From the NCBI GenBank assembly GCA_963169055.1, contig CAUJFU010000476.1, forward strand, positions 1 to 5,408: a stretch of DNA of 5,408 bases. Reading direction: 5' to 3'. Positions within the stretch are counted from its first letter, which is position 1, and each line of letters opens with the position of its first letter. Below, in pieces: positions 1 to 4,924 of this stretch. The notes under the pieces were generated by a model. The model saw only the letters and a program-made list of their open reading frames with translations. It was not told the DNA's origin and searched no databases. Both the position numbers and the translations under genes were made by a program. Source of the stretch: Myxococcota bacterium (GTDB lineage: Bacteria; Myxococcota_C; UBA6777).

Positions 1-72
1 TTTCCACTGCCTCATACGACATCCGCAGGTTGTCTGCTCGTACACAGCGATCAAAATCCCCGTGAATCGGGC

Positions 73-109
73 AAGGGCGTATGCCATACGCCCCTACCTT
101 TCATCACAC
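73..109. repeat. Short palindromic repeat, copy A
   Basis: Positions 75-93 form a near-perfect palindrome: GGGCGTATG, one unpaired base, CATACGCCC. It is followed by CCTACCTTTCATCACAC. The left arm (AAGG-GCGTATG) and the right flank recur around a larger hairpin at 325-405, and the terminal GCCCCTAC appears inverted as GTAGGGGC at 211-218. This suggests members of one dispersed palindromic repeat family, similar in style to REP or MITE-like elements. The family assignment is inference; the palindrome and shared flanks are seen directly. Confidence 0.7.
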
Positions 110-114
110 CCTAC

Positions 115-140
115 ACGGAGGTCGTATCCTCCGTCTTTTT
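115..140 (+). terminator. Probable rho-independent terminator
   Basis: ACGGAGG (115-121) pairs with CCTCCGT (128-134) across a six-base loop. The 3' arm is followed at once by CTTTTT (135-140). A 7-bp GC-rich stem with a T-run on its 3' side is the classic intrinsic terminator layout for + strand transcription. It presumably ends a gene lying to the left of the window. The stem is short, so efficiency may be modest. Confidence 0.65.
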
Positions 141-210
141 ATGTATGTTTGCGTTTGCTTTGTCTACGATTCTTTCGTTCCATCCGTCTTCGATGCAAGG
201 CAATGTTTGC

Positions 211-234
211 GTAGGGGCGGTTCGCGAACCGCCC
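211..234. repeat. Short palindromic repeat, copy B (GTAGGGGCGG type)
   Basis: Positions 215-234 form a perfect 20-base inverted repeat (GGGCGGTTCG followed by CGAACCGCCC), preceded by GTAG. Elements beginning GTAGGGGC and folding back on themselves are familiar as abundant intergenic palindromes in several environmental bacterial genomes. The GTAGGGGCG start is the reverse complement of the right end of copy A (89-97), which supports common ancestry. Confidence 0.7.
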
Positions 235-324
235 GTGTATCGGGACATCGAGCCGCGAACGCACATGGGGGGCCGACAAAAGAAAGAGCGATCATCCTCG
301 ACTCTCCGGTGTTTTCGCCTTAAT

Positions 325-405
325 AAGGTGCGTATGGGGGCAGCCCCCTGTGGCTGCCCAACCACAGGGCAGTTACAGCGGATCGCACCTACCCTTCGAT
401 CACAC
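325..405. repeat. Composite palindromic repeat, copy C, with nested alternative hairpins
   Basis: An outer inverted repeat AGGTGCG (326-332) / CGCACCT (384-390) encloses two mutually exclusive inner stems. GGGCAGCC (338-345) can pair with GGCTGCCC (352-359), or CCCTGTGG (346-353) can pair with CCACAGGG (362-369). The two stems share bases 352-353, so they compete. The outer arms and the following CCTACCCTTCGATCACAC match copy A (73-109) closely. Copy C therefore looks like the same repeat carrying about 50 extra bases in its centre. Confidence 0.65.
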
Positions 406-550
406 TTCTCTCGGATATCGTATGCCTTGTTGGATGGGGTTTTGGGGGTTGGATTCGACTGCGCCATGTCGACACAACCCACGCAAGAGCAGCGACAGAC
501 CGCCGCCCTTCCGAACATACGAGGCCCCGCTGTACAACGATCTACCGCAC

Positions 551-579
551 TTCACAAGCCCCTTTTTTTGTATTATACA
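551..579 (+). promoter_or_regulatory. Candidate promoter for the GST gene
   Basis: TTCACA (551-556, five of six bases of the sigma-70 -35 consensus) lies 17 bases before TATACA (574-579, four of six of the -10 consensus). TATTAT at 571-576 is an alternative -10 with short spacing. A T7 run lies between the boxes. The position, about 45 bases before the start codon, suits the GST gene. The match is moderate and AT-rich runs give such hits by chance. Confidence 0.35.
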
Positions 580-622
580 CCCAAGCGGAATCATCCAACC
601 ACGTAAGTTCTAGGAGGATCTC

Positions 623-1240
623 ATGAAACTGTACGGTCACCCCGCCTCGCACAATGTGCGCCGTGTTCTCGCGCTGATCCAACACCTGTCTTTGGAAGTC
701 GAGATCTGCGAAGTGGATCTATTCCAAGGCGCAACTCGTAAGCCCGATTATCTTGCGATGAATCCCTTTGGAGGCGTCCCTGCTTTGCAAGACGGCGACT
801 TTGTTTTGACCGAAAGCAACGCCATTATGCAATACCTTGCCTCACAAAAGCCCAATTCGCTGTGGCCCGAAGATCTCCGACTGCGCGCAGATATCACACG
901 CTGGCAATTTTGGCAAACGGCCCAATTCGGCCTCGCCTGTAGCGGTTTGCTCGTCGAATACCTGCTCAAAGGGATGCGCGGCCAAGAACCCGACCCTGCA
1001 AAAGTTCAAGAAGCGCTGTCTCGTTTTAACCGAGCAGCCGGCATCATGAACACACACCTCGCCAAACACGACTACCTTGTCGGCGATCAACTCACCCTCG
1101 CCGATCTTTCCATCGCTGCCGATCTGACGTACGCCACCGTCTCCCGTATCCCGCTCGAAACCTACCCCCACATCCAACGCTGGTACGAACGCATCAGCGC
1201 CCTCCCTGCTTGGCAAGCCACACAGCCTCAAAACGGCTAA
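623..1240 (+). CDS. Glutathione S-transferase family protein
   Basis: A complete 205-residue protein, the usual size of a bacterial cytosolic GST. The N-terminal thioredoxin-like half begins MKLYGHPAS. It contains the cis-proline in GVPAL (Pro53) and the Glu64-Ser65 pair in LTESNAI, which in this family holds the gamma-glutamyl end of glutathione. Ser9 or Asn11 sits where the catalytic residue is expected. The C-terminal half is helical and has the conserved helix-6 motif LTLADLSIAADL (about 157-168), with the N-capping Thr158 and Asp161. Family members conjugate glutathione to electrophiles or act as peroxidases, isomerases or dehalogenases; the substrate cannot be told from sequence. The ATG at 623 has a strong Shine-Dalgarno, AGGAGG at 612-617, five bases upstream, which fixes the start. 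The gene stands alone on the + strand and converges on the kinase gene. It is certainly of the GST fold; subclass uncertain. Confidence 0.93.
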   Translation: MKLYGHPASHNVRRVLALIQHLSLEVEICEVDLFQGATRKPDYLAMNPFGGVPALQDGDFVLTESNAIMQYLASQKPNSLWPEDLRLRADITRWQFWQTAQFGLACSGLLVEYLLKGMRGQEPDPAKVQEALSRFNRAAGIMNTHLAKHDYLVGDQLTLADLSIAADLTYATVSRIPLETYPHIQRWYERISALPAWQATQPQNG

Positions 1241-1305
1241 ACGGCCCCTTCTCAACGCGCAATCGCCGTTTCAACGGCCCCTTCTCTCCGCCCAATCGCC
1301 GTTTC
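1239..1305. repeat. 33-bp tandem repeat (two copies) with hairpins between convergent genes
   Basis: Unit 1 (1241-1273) and unit 2 (1274-1306) both begin ACGGCCCCTTCTC, both contain CAATCGCCGTTTC, and match at 29 of 33 positions. Each unit starts with AACGGC and ends with GCCGTT, so stems can form within units (1239-1245 with 1265-1271; 1273-1278 with 1298-1303) or tightly across the junction (GCCGTT 1265-1270 with AACGGC 1273-1278, two-base loop). The array begins right at the GST stop codon and fills much of the 116-base gap before the kinase stop. It may act as a bidirectional terminator or mRNA 3' stabiliser, but no T-run follows on either strand, so that role is inference. Confidence 0.7.
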
Positions 1306-1356
1306 TGCGCGATGTTGACGAGAAACAATCTCCCAAAACGCCCAAGCTGCCGCCCT

Positions 1357-2745
1357 CTAACTCTTGTTCATGTCAGCACTGAGGAATACACGGGCATGCG
1401 TTTTGGCGGTCAGTTTCTGACAAGCCTCGTGCAGGATCTTTTGGATAGCATCGGCATCTTCGGGGGTATACAACAGCGTGAGGGTTTGTGCGCGAACTTC
1501 CGAAAGGCCGCGCACCGAACGGTGATGCGCAAAGTGTTGAAGGACCGCCGAACAATCGGGGAAACGCTGTTCGGGATCGTTGGCGGTGGCACGGCGCACA
1601 AATGCAGCGAGATCGTCTGGGGCATTTTCCACAACGCGGGTGATATCCAAAGAGGGCGTGTGAAGCTGCATTTGTAGAACCTTGGTCGAATTGGGCGCAG
1701 GGAAGGGCTTTTTGGCGGTGAGCATAATAAAAGCGACAACCCCAAGAGCGTAGATATCGACGCGCTGGTCAAAAGGTTTTCCAGCGATCTGTTCGGGGGC
1801 GACGTATCCCGGGGTTCCCATAAAACCATCGGAGATATCGGCATCTTTTTCAACACGCGGGGCTTGGGCGATCCCAAAGTCCATCAGTTTGACGCGACCC
1901 GTGTTTTCGAGAAAGATGTTGGCAGGTTTGATATCGCGGTGAACCACCTTGTGTTCATGGGCATATTGAAGCGCAGAAGCGGTTTGAACGAGGATCTCGC
2001 GGGCCTCATCGAAAGAGGTCTTGCCCTTGAGTTGGATATGTTCACCAAGGTTCTGGCCTTGGAGTTTTTCCATCACGATAAAGTACGTACCATAGGCTTC
2101 TTCGGCATCGTACACTTGCACGATATTTTCATGCGAAAGGTATGCGATCAGTTGCGCTTCGGCTTGGAAGCGTTTGACGAAGGAGAGGTTGTAGCTAAGC
2201 GAGTGATCGAGCATCTTGACGGCGACTTGGCGATCGAGGGTTTGGTGTTGGCCGTTGAATACGATGGCCGTCCCCCCGCGCCCGAGCCGACTCACCAACG
2301 TGTACTTGCCGACTTGGCGCATCTTTTCGGATTCAAGAAGGCGCTTCGACAAGATCTCGGTCAAAAAGCGGGCTGTGGCGGGATGTTGTCGCAACAGCAA
2401 GTCAACTTCTTGCTTCTTCATCTCGAGACAGACGCACTTGCTGTCCCCTGCAACGATCACATCTGCCGAGCGTTTTTCCCCCGTCAACAGGGCCATCTCA
2501 CCAAAGACGTTGCCTGCTTCAAGGCGTGCCGTAAAACGCACCGCACCATCCGCATCAAGGATCGGGATCAACACCGCCCCTTCCATGATCACATACATCG
2601 CATCGCCATCTTCGCCTTTGCGCAACACAGCTTCGTTGGGTGCAAAGCTCCTGCGGTTGGCCTTTTCGACGAGGCGCTGGGCTTCCTCTTCGGAGAGGGT
2701 GCTAAAGGCTGGGATCTTCAGAAGGATCTCGACGTCTTTGTTCAT
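1357..2745 (-). CDS. Cyclic-nucleotide-binding domain fused to Ser/Thr protein kinase
   Basis: A complete 462-residue, apparently soluble signalling protein. Residues 1-135 form a CAP/PKA-type cNMP-binding domain, starting NKDVEILLKIPAFSTLSEEE. Its phosphate-binding cassette FGEMALLTGEKRSA (81-94) keeps Glu83, for the ribose, and Arg92, for the cyclic phosphate, so ligand binding looks possible. Residues 147-405 form a PknB-like kinase: glycine loop LGRGGTAIVF (154-163), Lys177 in VAVK, probable helix-C Glu196, catalytic loop HRDIKPAN (269-276), DFG (289-291), GTPGYVAPE (310-318) with activation-loop Thr311, Asp330, and the late Arg394. All core catalytic residues are present. It is an RD kinase, so activation by loop phosphorylation is likely. 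The tail (406-462) is not recognised. No membrane segment or sensor outside the cell is seen, so control by an intracellular cyclic nucleotide is the natural reading. The start has TAAGGA (2755-2760) nine bases upstream. The gene lies 61 bases after the MBL-fold gene on the same strand with no terminator between, so co-transcription is likely. Confidence 0.93.
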   Translation of the reverse strand: MNKDVEILLKIPAFSTLSEEEAQRLVEKANRRSFAPNEAVLRKGEDGDAMYVIMEGAVLIPILDADGAVRFTARLEAGNVFGEMALLTGEKRSADVIVAGDSKCVCLEMKKQEVDLLLRQHPATARFLTEILSKRLLESEKMRQVGKYTLVSRLGRGGTAIVFNGQHQTLDRQVAVKMLDHSLSYNLSFVKRFQAEAQLIAYLSHENIVQVYDAEEAYGTYFIVMEKLQGQNLGEHIQLKGKTSFDEAREILVQTASALQYAHEHKVVHRDIKPANIFLENTGRVKLMDFGIAQAPRVEKDADISDGFMGTPGYVAPEQIAGKPFDQRVDIYALGVVAFIMLTAKKPFPAPNSTKVLQMQLHTPSLDITRVVENAPDDLAAFVRRATANDPEQRFPDCSAVLQHFAHHRSVRGLSEVRAQTLTLLYTPEDADAIQKILHEACQKLTAKTHARVFLSADMNKS

Positions 2746-2806
2746 CAGAAAATGTCCTTATCCAAAGCAATGGGCCAAAAGTTCAAGGAACGCAGATCGT
2801 AGACGA

Positions 2807-3631
2807 TCAGAGGCGCAAGACCATCCCTTCGCGAGCGACGCGTGCGCCCGGCAGAGCGATATCCATCTCGGCTTGGACTTGATCGAGAAAGTCGTCATCA
2901 TGTGTCGGATCGTGATGAAAAGTGACTAACATTCGGGCTTGTGCAGCTTTCGCAAGCCGAACGCCTTCTTGCCATGTCGAGTGGCCCCATCCGGCAAAAC
3001 GGGGGTATTCTTCGTCTGTATAGGTGCTGTCATAGATCAAGATATCGGTCCCTCGGACCAGATCGAGAATGGCTTGATCAAGACCGTCGTTCCGATGTTC
3101 GGTGTCGGTGATGTAGCAGACCGATCGGTCCCCCGCCTCGACACGATAGCCCGTTGCGCCGCCGGGGTGGTTAAGTGGAGCCGTACGGATCGTCAAACCT
3201 TCGATCAGTTGGAGAGAATCACCCGCTCGAAAATCGTGGAAAGAGAGTTGCGCAGACATCGCCCCGGGATCCACAGGAAAAAACGGATGCGCGATGATCC
3301 GATGCACCACAGAACGCAGATCTTGGCCTTCGGCGAGATGCCCCGCCCACACTTGGATCTGTGTCGTCGGATGGTACACAGGCGCAAAAAACGGCAAGCC
3401 GTAGATATGGTCAAGATGCGTGTGCGAAAAAAACAGATAAAACGGATGCGGCGACGGCAACGTCAAGACATCACCAAGCCGCTTGAGACCGCTACCCGCA
3501 TCAAAGATCAACAAATGCTCGTTAAATCGCACTTCCACACAAGAAGTATTTCCGCCATAGCGCAGCGTCTCAGGCCCCGGACAAGGGATGCTTCCGCGTA
3601 CGCCCCAAAATCGAACAAAGAAATCCCTCAC
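2807..3631 (-). CDS. Metallo-beta-lactamase-fold hydrolase, cyclic phosphodiesterase-like
   Basis: A 274-residue protein of the MBL superfamily (PhnP/RNase Z-like branch). Near the N-terminus it has FWGVRGSIPCPGPETLRYGG, a hallmark of this hydrolase group. The metal site is HTHLDH (70-75), His155 in PLNHPGG, Asp176 in ITDTEH and a late His in FHHDPTHDD (about 239-240). These predict a two-metal phosphoesterase. HxHLDH is shared with class II cyclic-nucleotide phosphodiesterases, PhnP and RNase Z, so the substrate is open. The open frame extends to a GTG at 3754, but that start has no ribosome site and would add about 40 poorly conserved residues. The GTG at 3631 or the adjacent TTG at 3634 is preferred because AAGGGAG (3642-3648) lies 10 or 7 bases upstream and family members start just before this motif. 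It lies directly upstream of the cNMP-kinase gene, which favours a signalling or nucleotide role. Confidence 0.88.
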   Translation of the reverse strand: MRDFFVRFWGVRGSIPCPGPETLRYGGNTSCVEVRFNEHLLIFDAGSGLKRLGDVLTLPSPHPFYLFFSHTHLDHIYGLPFFAPVYHPTTQIQVWAGHLAEGQDLRSVVHRIIAHPFFPVDPGAMSAQLSFHDFRAGDSLQLIEGLTIRTAPLNHPGGATGYRVEAGDRSVCYITDTEHRNDGLDQAILDLVRGTDILIYDSTYTDEEYPRFAGWGHSTWQEGVRLAKAAQARMLVTFHHDPTHDDDFLDQVQAEMDIALPGARVAREGMVLRL

Positions 3632-3714
3632 CAACGCGATGCTCCCTTCTCTCCCAAAACAAACACCCACAACAACGCACCCAAAAAGAATTGACTGCGC
3701 GTTCCATGAGATGC

Positions 3715-3825
3715 TCACCCACAAAGGTTGAGACCATCCAACACCACCGCACACGCGGCCAAAAACGCTGCGAGGTTAGCAGCCTCCACCAACAGCGTCA
3801 AGTTGCAGACCTCCGCACACCACAC
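3715..3825 (-). CDS. Possible small hydrophobic peptide (36 codons)
   Basis: In the roughly 215-base gap between the channel gene and the MBL-fold gene, a GTG at 3825 opens a 36-codon frame ending in TGA at 3715-3717. AAGGGG (3834-3839) lies eight bases upstream, a good ribosome site. The predicted peptide is largely hydrophobic with three cysteines. A central stretch LTLLVEAANLAAFLAACAVV (about residues 9-28) could form a marginal membrane helix, broken by one Glu and one Asn. The frame is also the continuation of the channel reading frame after its TAA stop. I recognise no family. It could be chance or a small membrane peptide translated with the operon. Confidence 0.25.
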   Translation of the reverse strand: MWCAEVCNLTLLVEAANLAAFLAACAVVLDGLNLCG

Positions 3826-3849
3826 GCTCGCATCCCCTTGCTCTGCACG

Positions 3850-4770
3850 TTACAACGATGGATTCCCGATGCGCAAAGGCCCATCACAAGGGAGCGTATC
3901 GTGAAAAGGCCGCAAGTCAAGCTGTGTACGCCCATCTGGGAGGCGCTCGATCACGTCCACAAATCGCCGATTCCACAGGATATCTGACGCCACATACAAA
4001 AAATAAGCGTGAACCGTCTGTGCCAACACACCATCGATCCCCGTCAAGGACAAAAAGATCCGCATATCCGAGCTTTTCATCTCTTCAAAGCTCATCCCAT
4101 ACAACGGACTCTCTTGGTTGATCGGATGGATCACCGTCCAACTCAACAAAAACAACGGTGATGTGCTGCGTTGCAGCTTCATATCGTGCAAGCGCTTCAT
4201 CACATCGCCCTCTTTTGTCCGCTCGTCGAGCAACACCGTCATCGAAAGATTGGCCTCGATGATATTGGATCCACGCCGATTGGCAAGCCGAAACACCAAG
4301 CAGGGAACGCCATCGCGCTCATGGATCACCATGCACCGACTAAACAACACCCGCGCTGTAGGCCGCGCAAACTTCGCAAAGATCAGTCCCGTCGTCATCG
4401 CCACACACACGATCCCCACCAGCGCCTCGATCGTCACAAGCAGATTCGCCCCCAATCCTTGCGGTGAGATCGCGCCATAACCGATCGTCGAAAAGGTCTG
4501 CACGCTGAAAAAGAACGCATCCAACCATCCGCCTTTGCTGCCTTGCAGACTGTCTGGAATCAACCAGTACGCCGTCGCAAACGCCGCATTAATCGCAAAG
4601 TAAAAGCAAGCCGCCAACACAAACAGCCAACGCCACTTGCTTTGCAGCAACGACGCATACACATCTTCGAGCGGCGAACGCCGCCCCCCGATGATCCGCA
4701 CCATCGCCGCAGGTTCTTGGGCGGATTGAGACAGATGCACCGTCGATGCTTTCGAACGAGTCATCCTCAT
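3850..4770 (-). CDS. Inward-rectifier potassium channel, KirBac type
   Basis: A 306-residue K+ channel subunit that would form tetramers in the cytoplasmic membrane. After a short N-terminal cytoplasmic region with the slide-helix segment, TM1 spans about 46-68 (WRWLFVLAACFYFAINAAFA). A pore helix (about 82-93) leads into the selectivity filter TIGYG (95-99). TM2 spans about 107-133 and ends in the conserved GLIFAKFARP. Residues 137-306 form the cytoplasmic immunoglobulin-like Kir domain, with recognisable features such as FRLANRRGSNIIEANLSM and the LSWTVIHPI strand. The order and length match KirBac proteins, whose gating responds to lipids, ions or pH. The start is ambiguous: GTG 4773, ATG 4770 and ATG 4764 are all in frame, an in-frame TAA (4774-4776) sits just before the GTG, and no clear ribosome site is visible, apparently because a mobile element begins here. 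It heads a same-strand cluster with the MBL-fold and kinase genes. Confidence 0.92.
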   Translation of the reverse strand: MRMTRSKASTVHLSQSAQEPAAMVRIIGGRRSPLEDVYASLLQSKWRWLFVLAACFYFAINAAFATAYWLIPDSLQGSKGGWLDAFFFSVQTFSTIGYGAISPQGLGANLLVTIEALVGIVCVAMTTGLIFAKFARPTARVLFSRCMVIHERDGVPCLVFRLANRRGSNIIEANLSMTVLLDERTKEGDVMKRLHDMKLQRSTSPLFLLSWTVIHPINQESPLYGMSFEEMKSSDMRIFLSLTGIDGVLAQTVHAYFLYVASDILWNRRFVDVIERLPDGRTQLDLRPFHDTLPCDGPLRIGNPSL

Positions 4771-4860
4771 CACTTACAGGTTAGCCCGTAAAGCCCAAGA
4801 GCTTTAGCCTTGGGATAGAAGGGCTTTCTACGCTTTAGCGGCTTCAGCCCATGTTCAGGG

Positions 4861-4890
4861 TTGACAAATCGAAGATTGTGGTGGAACAAT
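4861..4890 (+). promoter_or_regulatory. Candidate tnpB promoter
   Basis: A perfect -35 hexamer TTGACA (4861-4866) is followed after 18 bases by AACAAT (4885-4890), four of six matches to the -10 consensus. It lies about 35 bases before the tnpB start, inside the mobile element. A small inverted repeat ATTGT/ACAAT (4875-4879, 4886-4890) overlaps the -10 region and could be an operator, though five-base arms are easily chance. Confidence 0.4.
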
Positions 4891-4924
4891 ACATCGCACA
4901 ACAAAAAGGCGTGTGAGAAAAGTG

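Larger units (their letters stand above)
1..622. other. Non-coding, repeat-rich region upstream of the GST gene
   Basis: No convincing gene is visible on either strand. One + strand frame stays open from position 1 to 606, and a - strand frame is open for 135 codons. Both run through palindromic repeats, and their translations look like repeat read-through (runs rich in Gly, Ala, Cys and Pro, no recognisable domain). The first 110 bases could contain the end of an upstream transcription unit, because a terminator-like hairpin follows at 115-140, but no coding frame there can be assigned. Positions 411-550 show nothing beyond unique sequence. Confidence 0.6.

Noticed and set aside
111-518. - strand frame of 135 codons in the left region
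   Set aside because: It covers the same repeats in antisense, with a Cys/Pro/Arg-rich translation and no recognisable motif.
555-575. T7 run as a terminator
   Set aside because: No GC-rich stem precedes the T-run at 563-569; it fits better as part of an AT-rich promoter region.
1-606. + strand frame open from the window edge to 606 (153 codons from the ATG at 145)
   Set aside because: It reads straight through three palindromic repeats and a terminator, has no good ribosome site, and the translation shows no domain and looks like repeat read-through.
1864-2802. Long + strand frame (312 codons) opposite the kinase gene
   Set aside because: Antisense shadow of a gene with clear cNMP and kinase motifs; the translation has no family signature.
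2216-2929. + strand frame of 237 codons spanning the kinase start and the end of the MBL gene
   Set aside because: Antisense shadow, Ser/Arg-rich, with no ribosome site or motif.
2939-3694. + strand frame of 251 codons opposite the MBL-fold gene
   Set aside because: Antisense shadow; the opposite strand encodes the HTHLDH metal site and conserved N-terminal motif.
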